A stretch of 64,000 nt of DNA from Agapanthus africanus (Eukaryota; Streptophyta; Magnoliopsida; Asparagales; Amaryllidaceae): assembly GCA_030015575.1 (NCBI GenBank), contig CM057339.1, positions 698,814,761 through 698,878,760 of the forward strand, written 5' to 3'. Positions 1 to 9,994 of this stretch are shown piece after piece. Position 1 is the first letter of the stretch, and each line of letters begins with the position of its first letter. Below the pieces are notes generated by a model. It searched no databases, was not told the DNA's origin, and was given only the letters and a program-made list of their open reading frames with translations. Position numbers and translations under genes: made by a program.

Positions 1-374
1 TAGTCCCGCCCCGCTATGCCGTTAGTTAAGTAACCTAACGGTGCATAACGGGACACTATGGCGAATGAGGATGACATAAGTGTACGTTCTATTTTCGTTT
101 CTTTTCTGTGATGGCTTAGGAACTTAAATGATGGGAATACATTAATAAGATTAATGTAAAGAAAAAGAAACTTAAATATGTTATAGAATCGTATTTGAAA
201 CACACTCGGCCTTTTTATGAAAAATGCAAGTTTCAAAAGATGCGGAGCTTAAGCCACTCCTTTTCTAAACTATTTTGATTCTACAACGAGATCAAGTTCA
301 AAGCGTTAAAGGTTTTCATAAAATCCATCCGCAACCCTCCGTCATTTTAGGAAGCAGAGTACTTAGTATTCGTG

Positions 375-580
375 CTACGTATGTTAATCATAGTCAAGGC
401 GTAGTGTACGGTAGCTAAGTGATGTCTTCCTATAAAGCATACGATGCGATCAGTTAGAACATTCATGTGATTATGTTGATCATAGTCAAGGGTCATATGG
501 GTGGGTCTGGTTAATCACGAAATGACGGGTAGAACATGACTAGTGCTTATGATATGTTGACCATAGCCAAGGTCATAAGC
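375..580 (+). promoter_or_regulatory. Three tandem covarying leader hairpins (Copia-1 copy)
   Basis: Three units share a core close to TTGAC-CATA-GTCAAGG, itself a small hairpin, and each is closed by a different stem. Unit 1: CTACG 375-379 with CGTAG 400-404. Unit 2: CATGTGAT 464-471 with GTCATATG 492-499, including wobble pairs. Unit 3: GCTTATGA 545-552 with TCATAAGC 573-580. The same three units occur in A (12264-12468), B (47637-47842) and C (35533-35742, minus) with different but still complementary stems. This pattern points to RNA structure. The role (packaging, dimerisation, translation) is unknown. Confidence 0.7.
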
Positions 581-790
581 AGCTAGGGGTAAAAACCATA
601 TCAGGAGTTTCAAGAGTTGAAATTTTTAATGAGATTGCATACCTTCTATATGATAGTTGGATCCCGATCCAACTATGAGTAAGAGTTACTCCCAGTAGAA
701 TTTTGCACTTTACAATTAGCTAATCCAGTAGGTGTCTAGAAAGATGTAAATGGGGTTTGACCTCTTGGAAAACGAGGTTTATTTTAATTA

Positions 791-813
791 GGTCCGTGCG
801 AAAGTACAGGACC
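791..813 (+). promoter_or_regulatory. GAAA-tetraloop hairpin in Copia leader
   Basis: GGTCCGTGC is followed by the loop GAAA and then a complementary arm ending GGACC, giving nine pairs with one bulged A. In A (12681-12705) and B (48054-48078) the upper stem is CCGTGC-GAAA-GCACGG, where a G-T wobble of Copia-1 is replaced by G-C. GNRA loops are common in structured RNAs. I did not find the hairpin in element C. Confidence 0.6.
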
Positions 814-911
814 TCCCTCAAAGTACCGACACTAGCATGGCTGACTGGTTAGCGAAACTATAGAATGTAATTAATCCTGGCTAGTTTTCTTTTTAAGGTT
901 TTGAAAGAAAA

Positions 912-931
912 TTTGATAAAAGCAGTGGGAG
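912..931 (+). promoter_or_regulatory. Conserved pre-gag purine-rich motif
   Basis: A motif of the form TTTGATAAAA-n-CAGTGGGAG followed by GATTAGATAA is kept in A (12804-12823) and B (48177-48196), and more loosely in C (35315-35333, minus). It lies just upstream of the gag start and resembles the 3' polypurine tract (GTGGGAG). Whether it acts as a second polypurine tract or a packaging signal is inference. Confidence 0.4.
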
Positions 932-988
932 ACATCGATTAGATAAGATAATAACCAATCTAAAATGTTTGCAAGAGCATTTCGCTGA

Positions 989-3900
989 GTGTATTCTTTT
1001 CTCTCTCCTAATGGCAAATACCAGATGACGGGACTTAAGCTTCTTTTAGAGAAAAACAAACTGACAGGACCGAATTATAAAGAATGGTTGTGGAACTTGA
1101 ACATTACACTCACATATGATAAAGTATCATATGTCCTCACTGCAAAAGCGCCACCCGTCCCAGGACCTGAATCATCTGTTTCGGGTAAGGAGATCCGAAA
1201 AACATGGGATATTGATTGTGACACGGCCAAGTGCCTCGCGCTTTCTTCTATGGACAGTATACATCAGAAGAAGCACGAGAAGATGGATGTTCAATCCATC
1301 TTTCTTCATACAAAGGAGTTGTATGCAGAGCAATCTCGGACTTTGCGATATGAGGCATCTCGAAAGTTGTTTCAGATGCGGATGGCCCCTGGCACATCAG
1401 TATGAGAACATGTCTTGAAGATGATTGGTCTTATAGAAGAACTTGAGGACATGGGATGGACCATGGATAATGAGCAATATAATGATATTGTTCTACAGTC
1501 TCTCCCCCCTACCTTTGCTCCGTTCATTGTGAATTTCAATATGAACGATTTGGAAAAATCACTGTCTGAACTTCTCAATATATTGAGAAGTGTAGAGAGC
1601 ATGCTTAAGACAGCGAAAACTCCCACTCTGCTTGCTGGGTCATTTTCCTCTTCCATCCCAAAAGCTAAGGCCAAGGGAAAGAAGAAGAAGAAACCCACCA
1701 CACCGAAAGGTCGAGTTGTAAAGGCAAAGGGGAAAGACAAATCCCGGGCAGCAGGAAGTGGAAAAGGAGAATATTTATACTTCCATAAGTCGGGACACTG
1801 GAAACGTAACTATTCTCTGTATATTGCTGATCTCAAGAAGAAGAAGTATACTGATGCTTCCGCTTCAGGTGTGTTTGTAACTAAAAACTGTTTTTCTATA
1901 AACTCTGCATCTTTGGTATTAGATACCGGTTCTGGTTCTCACATCTGCAATTGTATGCAGGGATTGAGAAACAATAGAGTTTTGAAGACTGGTGACCATA
2001 GTCTTCGGGTTGGAAATGGTTCCGATGTACATGCTGTATCTGTAGGAGAGTATCATCTTGGGTTGCCTTCGGGATGTATTTTAGTTTTGAACCCTTGTTA
2101 TTATGTACCTATTACGCTATGTCATATAATATCTGTTTCTTTGTTAGACAATGAAGGATATCATTTTGTGTTGGAAAATAATGTTATGAACATTAACTTG
2201 AATCAACAGTTGATTGGGTATGGCACACTAAATAACGGTATTTACGTCCTAAACCAACACACAGTTCTCAATATACAACATACACATAAAAGAAAATTTT
2301 CAGATATAAATGAAACTTTTCTTTGGCATTGTAGACTTGGTCATATTAATGAAACAAGACTAAACAAGTTACATAAAGATGGATATTTAAATCCTTTTGA
2401 ATATAAATCTTATGCGACTTGTCAGTCCTGTATCAAAGGTAAAATGACCAAAACTCCGTTTACTGGACACGGAGAAAGAGCTGTGGAACTCTTAAGCCTC
2501 ATACATAGTGATGTATGCGGACCAATGTCTACACATGCTAGAGGCGGTTTTTCATACTTCATTACTTTTATTGATGATTTCTCAAGATTCGGATACGTGT
2601 TTTTATTAAAGCATAAATCCGAAGCTTTCGATAAATTCAAGGAATATAAACTTGAGGTAGAAAAACAGACAGTCTTGAGCATCAAGAAACTTCAATCGGA
2701 TCGAGGTGGAGAGTATTTGAGTACAGAGATTTCAGACTTCTTAAAAGAGAATGGGATTCTCTCTTAGCTCACTCCCCCTTACACACCACAGCACAATGGT
2801 GTGTCAGAACGGAGGAATCGTACCCTATTAGATATGGTACGGTCTATGATGAGTCATGCTGAGTTACCTCTTTCCTTTTGGGGACATGCTTTGGAGACAG
2901 CAATGTATCTGTTAAAAAGGGTTCCAACCAAGACCTTGTCTACCACTCCATATGAGATATGGTGTGGAAAGAGACCATCTCTTAAAAGAGTTAGGATATA
3001 GGGTTGTCCGGCTTTTGTCAAAAAGCAGAATCCGGATAAACTCGAGACACGATCGGTCATGTGTAAATTTATAGGATATCCAAAACATTCATATGGATAT
3101 CTATTCTACCACAAGGAGGAACAAAAGGTGTTTGTTTCTCAATATGCCACATTTTTAGAAAATGAAATTTTTACAAATAGTACTGATGGCAATACGGTAG
3201 AACTAGAAGAGGTTCTAGATATACAAATTTCTCATGACGAATTGGTTGAAACTGATGTTGCAGTAGTACTTCAAGAACCTCAGCCGCTCCGGAGATCTAG
3301 TAGGAATTCTCGTCCACCGGAAAAATACTATGGGTTTCTCGTTGATGGTGATAGAGAAGATTGCATCATGGATGATGATGACCCTACTAGTTTTCAGCAA
3401 GCTATCACGAGTGGTGACTCGGTGAAGTGGCTGGATGCCATGAGATCCGAAATGGAGTCCATGTACACCAACAAAATATGGACTTTTAATGTTGCCCCTC
3501 CTGGAATAAAACCCGTAAGGTGCAAATAGATCTTTAAGAGAAAGATTGGTGTAGATGGATATGTAAAGACCTTTAAAGCTATGCTTGTAGCGAAAGGTTT
3601 TCGTCGAAGACCAGGATTGGACTATGATGAAACTTTCTCTCCAGTAGCAATGCTTAAATCCATTCGGATCCTACTTGCTATTTCTTCTCCCTACAATTAT
3701 GAAATCTGGCAGATGGACATAAAAACTGCATTTCTAAATGGTGATTTAGAAAATTGCGTTTTTATGGATCAGCCATAGGGCTTCATAGATAGTGGGAGCA
3801 GCAGAAAGGCATGTAGGTTGCTTAAATCCATTTATGGATTAAAGCAGACATCACGGAGCCGGAACATCTGCTTTGATGATACAATCAAAAAGTTTGATTT

Positions 3901-4900
3901 TGTCAAAAATATAGATGAACCATTCATTTATAAGAAGATCGTAGGGAGCACTGTCACATTCCTCGTATTGTACGTGGATGACATTCTCTTGATAGGAAAT
4001 GATATTCCTATGCTACAATCGGTCAAACTATTCTTATCACAAAGGTTCTCCATGATGGACCTGGGTGATGCCTCTTCCATTTTGGGCATTAGGATCTATA
4101 GAGATAGATCCAAGAGGTTATTGGGATTGTCCCAATTAAAGTACATTGACATGTTTAGTATGGAAGATTCCAAGCGTGGTGCCTTGCCCGCTTGCCATGG
4201 AATCACTCTCTCCAAAGACTTCTGTCCGAAGACTGATGAAGAGAGAGCTCGCATGAGCATTATACCCTATGCTTCAGCCGTAGGATCTATAATGTATGCG
4301 ATATTACGTACTCGCCCTGATGTAGCTTATGCACTAGCTGTAGTAAGCAGGTATCAATCCAACCCAGGGGAGAAACATTGGATAGCAGTGAAGAACATTC
4401 TTAAGTACTTGCGAATGACTAAAGAATTGTTCTTGGTGTATGGTAATGGGGATCTCCAGAGGGAGGCCTTTACCGATTCCAGCTTCCAAAGTGATAAGGA
4501 TGACAGCAAATCTTTCTCAGGGTTTGTTTTTCCCCCCAATTGAAGGGCGGTTAGTTGGAAGAGTTCCAAACAGGATACCGTTGCAGACACCACGATGGAA
4601 GCTGAGTATATTGCTGCAAATGATGCTGCCAATGAAGCCGTCTAGATGAGGAAGTTCGTCGCGGAACTAGGAGTGGTTCCAACCATTGTTGATCCAATAC
4701 CATTGTATTGTGATAATAATGGGGATATGGCGTTAGCCAAAGAACCCAGGTCCCATCAGAAGTCCAGACACATCCTCTGGCGATATCATTTGATTTGGGA
4801 GATAGTAGATCACCGCGAGATTGAGATTCGGAGAGTAGATACAAAGAACAACACCGCGGATCCACTCACCAAGGCCCTTCAACAGCCGCAACATGAGTGA
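989..4900 (+). pseudogene. Fossil gag-pol region of Copia-1
   Basis: Copia polyprotein remains in the usual order. Gag occupies about 989-1850 and includes a Lys-rich stretch near 1670-1740. The protease motif LDTGSGSHIC is at 1919-1948. The integrase zinc region (WHCRLGHIN... CQSC) is about 2325-2445 and the integrase core (HSDVCGPM, SDRGGEY) about 2500-2760. RT follows at about 3580-4150, with WQMDIKTAFLNGDLE near 3708-3750 and YVDDILLIGND near 3971-4003. RNase H is about 4440-4890, with EAEYIA and LAKEP motifs. The reading frame is broken in several places (roughly five to seven), so it is a fossil. Its body is clearly fuller than those of A, B and C. Confidence 0.88.
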
Positions 4901-4946
4901 CTTTTTGAGATGTTGAGTATGAGATACGCCAATAATTGGCCTTAGT

Positions 4947-4959
4947 GCAGGTGGGAGAT
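4947..4959 (+). promoter_or_regulatory. Polypurine tract of Copia-1
   Basis: GCAGGTGGGAGAT directly precedes the LTR start TGTTGG. It is the expected plus-strand priming site and matches the tracts before the 3' LTRs of A, B, C and D. Confidence 0.8.
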
Positions 4960-5013
4960 TGTTGGATATATGTATGCCCTAGAGGCCATTATATGTATAG
5001 TAGATGCTTGGAA

Positions 5014-5018
<5 letters not shown>

Positions 5019-5060
<42 letters not shown>
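5019..5060. repeat. (TA)n microsatellite
   Basis: About 21 uninterrupted TA units inside the Copia-1 LTR. They are absent from the related LTRs, so the expansion is local. Confidence 0.95.
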
Positions 5061-5064
<4 letters not shown>

Positions 5065-5723
5065 CAAATGACGTTCTTGCTCGATATGATAGTACGCTAT
5101 CTGGTTTACTTTTTCTTGACATGTTCATTTGATCATGCATCTTACTCATTTAGTATATGTTGATAAAGCCCTTAGGATATTTGCTTGACTACTGGGACTA
5201 TGATGCAGATCATACTACTGGGACACATGTAGTTTATAAGCATATCCTTGAACTGTTCCTAGTCGTGGGTGTATCGAGACGGGGCATCGATATTCCAGAG
5301 TAGACTAGCGTATACCATTCTTATCCCATATGATGGGCGATGGATGATCCCATATCCATCTGGTATGGTGACACCAAAGATTGTATACGGGTGCTCAGTG
5401 GGGACTGGGTACACTGAACGGACTCACCGAGAACTCCTATGTGGTATTATATCTATCGTCAGATAGCAGTTTACAGGTGACACTGGTACAGGTTAATCTA
5501 TAGACCCGAGATCGTCATAGAGTCTTGTGTGTCCTCCCACTATACTTTGATCTCCACCCTACCATGGCTCTACTGAGTCGTGCAAACAGGTGGATTTTGG
5601 GTACAGTCCCGAAGCACATTAAGGCAATGAGCGATAGTAGTGGTTTCGTCTCTCCCGGTATTGGGGGTTGAAGTTGTGCTATGCTCGATTGGCTATAACA
5701 GGAAGTCCCTGGCCAGGGCTGCT

Positions 5724-5757
5724 GAGATTTACTGATAAGTGTTATCAGTAGTTTCTC
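5724..5757 (+). promoter_or_regulatory. LTR hairpin, Copia-1 copy
   Basis: Inner stem TACTGATAA with TTATCAGTA around a GTG loop; outer stem GAGA (5724-5727) with TCTC (5754-5757). Homologous hairpins in the LTRs of A, B, C and D keep pairing while the bases change. It sits about 760 nt from the LTR start. Confidence 0.7.
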
Positions 5758-7066
5758 GATCTGTTATGAGCCATACACCGGAATGACTTATTGAGTTATT
5801 GGGGTCGACGATACCATCCCTAGACTCGATATACAACATATCTGACGAAGAGACCGGACTGTACGGTAAGTGTTGCCAGTTTGCTCGACGGGATTTTTTG
5901 ACAGCTTCGCTTGTTTTTCTTCTGATCGCTCAATACCTGGGTGGTCGTTACGTTTACCTGACCGCTTTTGGCTTGTGGGTGTTTAATGTGATTATCACCT
6001 ACTGCCGGCGTATTGACGAGTCTTAGAGTCCCACACAGGAGTTTCTTAACTCAGGCGAAACGATGTGGTGTGGATATGAGATATGCGCGGGGACCCGATT
6101 AAATGCGTGTATGTGATACCGTATATTAATCAGGCGTTTTATTATTGGTTGGGTCGTATATGATATGACCGGTTTTTAAAATTAAGTGTTGATTTAAAAT
6201 TGACTTTATAGCTCACTTCTTATTAAACCCTTTTTCTATTAGATGTATGCATGCATGTATGCATAGTTTTTTGTTCTTGCACAAGATGATGTGAATGCAC
6301 ACATACATACATGCATGGTATCATGGTTGTTTATACATATAAGATGGCAATGCAAGACTCACATGGTTGTAATTATGTATATATTTATTTTTGAGTTAAA
6401 GAAAAAGAAAATTGACTCAAGGTTGATATTTATCTACACTCTTCTAAACTTGACCACACATGACCTAACTATTAACCATGGATTAGTATTCAATTGGCTT
6501 TTAACAACAAAATAAATATCTAGATATTTATTAACCCATGGTTAGATGAGAGTGTGAAAATATTTATATTTTCTATTCTCATTTTCATTTATTTTATCAT
6601 CATAACTCTTGAGCTCAAGCAAAGCCATCTTCTTCTTCCTCTCTCTTGAGATTTCTTTTGAGTGAGTTGGCTAAAAAGAAAGGGTTTTAAAGTGAGAAAA
6701 GAAACAACATCACTATTCTACGCTATTCTAACCCATTAGTGTAAAGTGTTTGCTTCATCCTCATTCTTGATCATGTGAAGCAAGGAGCTTTGTGCAAAGG
6801 GACTTCGGGTGGATCATCGTGGACTAGGAAGGTTTCTAGCGAGCCGTTTCAAACTCTCAAAAATCTAAGGAGTCTCTAAAGCAAGTCTACAAAGGTTGTA
6901 TTATCTTCACTTAGTGATAAATAGTTTATAGTATGTGATACTATTGATGCTACCCTAAAAATTCTAGTTAAGATTCATGGTTAGATTGCATAGCACCTCC
7001 CCAAATTTTTATTGTGGCTTGAGTGATGCTAGCAAACCATAGGCATGGTGCTAAAGAATCCCAACA

Positions 7067-7300
7067 GAAAAGGCATAAGATCCTCTTAACTAATCAAAAA
7101 GTTCATCAATGCGAGGGAGTGGATACTTGTTTTTAATTTCCACCTCGTTCATAGCTCGATAATCCACGCACATCCTGTAGGTATCTTCCTTCTTCTTCAC
7201 CAGTAGCACCGGAGATCCCCAACTTGAAGTACCGGGTGGGATCCAACCTTTCTTCAGGAGTTTGTCTAACTGAATACGGATCTCCTTCAATTCCTCTAGA
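7067..7300 (-). pseudogene. Gypsy F fragment: reverse transcriptase, N-terminal part
   Basis: The minus strand reads a typical Ty3/Gypsy RT start: [18 protein letters not shown], then [20 protein letters not shown], then [12 protein letters not shown]. Copia-1 is inserted at its downstream side, so the rest of this RT lies left of the window. It belongs with the other F fragments at 7301-7534 and 17914-19921. Fossil. Confidence 0.85.
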
Positions 7301-7534
7301 CATTATCGCCGAATTTCAACGTAGTCTTGGGAATGGACTGGCTGGAAACTTTCTTCGCTACCATCGACTGTCGCCAAAGGAAGGTAGTGTTTGAAATAAC
7401 AGATCACCCAGTGTTCTACTTCAAAAGAGGAGACCCGACCTTGGAGCCTAGTATCTATAGAGCAAAACCAAAGAAGGCAGAGATTGCAGCATCGCAAGCG
7501 GAAGGATCGAAGTCAGAGGTAGTTCAAGAGTTCG
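7301..7534 (+). pseudogene. Gypsy F fragment: end of protease and linker
   Basis: The plus strand encodes VVLGMDWLETFFATIDC and then FEITDHPVFYFK, the conserved end of a Ty3/Gypsy protease and the spacer before RT. Element A is inserted right after it; GTTCG (7530-7534) is the left direct repeat of A. The strand is opposite to the neighbouring F pieces, so F has been rearranged as well as invaded. Fossil. Confidence 0.82.
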
Positions 7535-9728
7535 TGTTAGTTATATGTATGCCCTAGAGGCCATTAATGTACATTGGATGTATATTGTAGTGGATGCTGG
7601 GACATATATAGGTAGGACTTTCTTGCTTGACATGAAAGTACGCTATCTGGTTGTTCTTTATCTTAACATGTATACTTTCTGTCTCTCTGATTACATGTTG
7701 ATAAAGCCCTTAGGATGTGTACTCGACTTCCAGGACTATGATGCAGATCATACTAGTGGGGCCTGGGTAGCCAATGAGTACATCCTTCATTGTTCCTAGT
7801 CGTGGGAATGTCGAGACGGGGCATCGATATTCCAGAGTAGACTAGCGCATATCTTCTCGACCCATGCGATGGGCGATGGATGATCCCATATCCAATGGTG
7901 TTTGACATCGAAGATGGTATGCGGGTGCTCAGTGGAGACTGGGTATACTGAACGGACTCGCCGAGAACTCCCAGATGGTATTATACCTCACATCATATGG
8001 CAGTTCTCTGGTGACACTGGTACAGCTTAGTCTGTTGACCCGAGATCGTCATAGAGTCTTGTGTGTCTCCCACTGTGTTTTGATTTCCACCCTACCACGG
8101 CTCTACTGAGTTGTGCAAACAGGTGGTTATTGGGTACAGTCCCGATTCACATGGAGGCAATGAGCGATAGGAGGGGACTCGTCTCTCCCGGTATTGGGGG
8201 TTGATGTTGCGCTATGCTCGACTGGCCATAACAGGAAATCCCTAGCCAGGGTTGCAGTGATATACTGGTAAGAGTTATCAGTAGTTTCACGAATGTTATG
8301 GACCTTACGTCGGCATGACTTATCGAGCTATTAGGGTCTGACGTTTACCACCCCTAGGCGAGATATGCGACATATCAGACGAACAGACCGGACTGTACGG
8401 TAAGTGTTACTGGTTGGATTCACAGGAGTATGAGCGGGCTTGCTCGTCGATCTTCTGATCGCTCAATACCCGGGTGGCTGTTACGTTTAGCAGACCGCTT
8501 GCGGCTTGTGGATGTTTGATATGATCATCATCTGCTGCCGGCGTATTGACGAGTCTTTAGAGTCCTACACAGAGGTTTCCTAGCTCATGTGAAACAAAAT
8601 AGGAGCGCATATGAGATATGTGCGGGACCGAGAATAATGCGTGTATGTGATACCGTATTCTATTCTCGCGATGAATGTATCGATTGGTTGTATGCGATAT
8701 AACCTAGTTATCGAATCAAGGATTGATTCGATAAGCCGATACATTGGATACTAGTCGGTTACATACGATATGACCGGATCGTTAAATCAAGTGTTGATTT
8801 AATGATTTAATGTATAATTATGTATTTGATATATTACTTTGTAACTAGTATTGGTTCACTTTAAATGGATTTTGTCACTTGAATTGTGCAAGTTGTATAT
8901 GTGATATATTTTTGTGCACATCATTGTATCATGTTTGATGATACATGTATACTTAGTTAAGTGTATGATTAAACTATGGTTGTGTAATGGTTAGGGTTTT
9001 GTATTTATTAACTATTTATTTATTTATTCATTCTTCATTTGGAATGAAAATAAAATGGTTGATCTTTTTGTTCTTTTCTTTAAAGCTTCAAGAAGGTTTG
9101 ACCATTTTGTCTTCATCTAAAAAATCTAACCATTCACTAACCCTAGTTGATTCTCTACACTTAACTAAGGGTAAGATTATGATAAGTATTGATTTTATTA
9201 TCTATTTTAAAAACTTATCACATCTTCTTCTTCATCTTCATGTTCTTCTTCCATGAAGAAAGCTTGCTACTCCAATGGCAAGTGATGAAACCTAGTGAGA
9301 AATCCAAAACTAAAGTCTACCCACTTCCTATTTCTTCATCCTCTACCTCTTGCCAAGTAGTATAGGGTGTTTCCTTCACAAGTTTTCATGGCTTGGTGAA
9401 GGTGGAGCTTGATCTAGTGATGCCTCGATGTAGATCATCTTCGGCACGTCGTCGATGACCAAGCCAGTTTTTCCACCGATGAAGCCGACGCTAGAGCCCA
9501 AGATACGATTTGGACAACGAGGGGACTTCATCACAGAGCCTAGGAGGTGGTGGACCGGATCTACAAAGGTTGTAGTCCCTTTCCTTTAGATACATTTCCG
9601 TTTACTTGCTTGTTTCGCCTATATATCTAGTTAACGATCCGTATTAGGGTTTGTAGGCACTCGAAAAATTTGATTTGTGCATGTTTGATCACTTGTGAGA
9701 CTCCATTAGAGTGCCTAGGAACCCTACA
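7535..9728 (+). repeat. 5' LTR of Copia A
   Basis: Begins TGTTAGTTATATG, ends GGAACCCTACA; 2194 bp. It carries the LTR hairpin at 8257-8290 (outer GTGA/TCAC, inner TACTGGTAA/TTATCAGTA) and two perfect inverted repeats near 8708-8734 and 8782-8802. A short open frame near its start recurs in A and B copies but looks like a by-product of LTR similarity. Confidence 0.9.
8708..8802. repeat. Pair of perfect inverted repeats in LTR A
   Basis: TTATCGAATCAA (8708-8719) and its exact complement (8723-8734) are separated by GGA. TTAAATCAA (8782-8790) and its exact complement (8794-8802) are separated by GTG. The first repeats in the other A and B LTRs with full pairing; the second is also kept with small changes. 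Confidence 0.75.
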
Positions 9729-9729
9729 G

Positions 9730-9741
9730 TGGTATCAGAGC
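9730..9741 (+). promoter_or_regulatory. Primer-binding site of Copia A
   Basis: TGGTATCAGAGC, complementary to the 3' end of plant initiator tRNA-Met, one base after the LTR end. Confidence 0.9.
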
Positions 9742-9907
9742 CTAGGTAGAGCCTTAGGCGAAGTCCTGACGGAGTTAGAAGTCCGATCGACCCAAAACCC
9801 CGACTTTGAAAATGCTCTTTGGACATTTCTGTAAAATGTGGATTTTTTGGAATTAAAAATATGCAGAGAAATGTGCAGGAAATTCTAAGAAAAACTGCAG
9901 AAAACGA

Positions 9908-9994
9908 CAGCCTGATTCTACAGTACGACCGCGGAACCGCGGCGTTGACCCCCCTTCTGCGGCGGTTCCGCGGCCGTCTGTGATGATCAGGCTG
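9908..9994 (+). promoter_or_regulatory. GC-rich leader hairpin of Copia A
   Basis: Outer arms CAGCCTGAT (9908-9916) and ATCAGGCTG (9986-9994) enclose an inner perfect pair, CCGCGGAACCGC (9929-9940) with GCGGTTCCGCGG (9962-9973). It lies about 180 nt after the primer-binding site. B has a counterpart at 45325-45373 and C at 37286-37326. The place suits a dimerisation or packaging hairpin, but that is inference. Confidence 0.7.

Larger units (their letters stand above)
1..988 (+). other. Copia-1 5' leader (partial), structured
   Basis: No coding potential. It aligns with the leaders of Copia A (about 11670-12900) and B (about 47040-48280). It holds three tandem hairpins at 375-404, 464-499 and 545-580, a CCTC/GAGG hairpin at 761-777, a GAAA-tetraloop hairpin at 791-813, and a conserved purine-rich motif at 912-931 shortly before gag. 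Compared with A, B and C it lacks the duplicated two-hairpin unit. Confidence 0.75.
1..7066 (+). mobile_element. Copia-1: Ty1/Copia LTR retrotransposon, left end outside window
   Basis: The window opens inside the 5' leader, followed by a gag-pol region, a polypurine tract and a complete 3' LTR. Domain order protease, integrase, RT, RNase H defines Copia. The LTR opens TGTTGG and closes CCAACA, a perfect 6-bp inverted terminal pair. The element sits in the RT region of an older minus-strand Gypsy (F), which resumes at 7067. The 5' LTR and the partner of the candidate direct repeat GAAAA (7067-7071) lie outside the window. It is the most gene-complete Copia copy here but is broken in several places. 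The lineage resembles the Tork/Angela group; that placement is tentative. Confidence 0.9.
4960..7066 (+). repeat. 3' LTR of Copia-1
   Basis: It starts TGTTGGATATATG after the polypurine tract and ends CCCAACA; length 2107 bp. It aligns with the LTRs of A and B over most of its first 1.2 kb and then diverges. It contains a (TA)n microsatellite (5019-5060), a CCCTGGCCAGGG palindrome (5707-5718) and the lineage's LTR hairpin (5724-5757). Confidence 0.88.

Noticed and set aside
5845-5870. CTGACGA-like sequence in the Copia-1 LTR, considered as part of a hammerhead ribozyme (retrozyme).
   Set aside because: No matching GAAA box with flanking stems and cleavage triplet in the right order, and the homologous LTRs do not keep the CTGANGA box.
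7545-7799. An 84-codon open frame near the LTR start that recurs in A and B LTR copies (also 15727-15981, 42892-43152 region and 62656-62910).
   Set aside because: It recurs because the LTRs are near-identical. In the more distant LTRs of Copia-1, C and D the frame is not kept, and the product has no recognisable domain.
9730-9741. Possible initiator tRNA-Met gene at TGGTATCAGAGC.
   Set aside because: Only the 12-nt complement of the tRNA 3' end is present, next to an LTR end; it is a primer-binding site.
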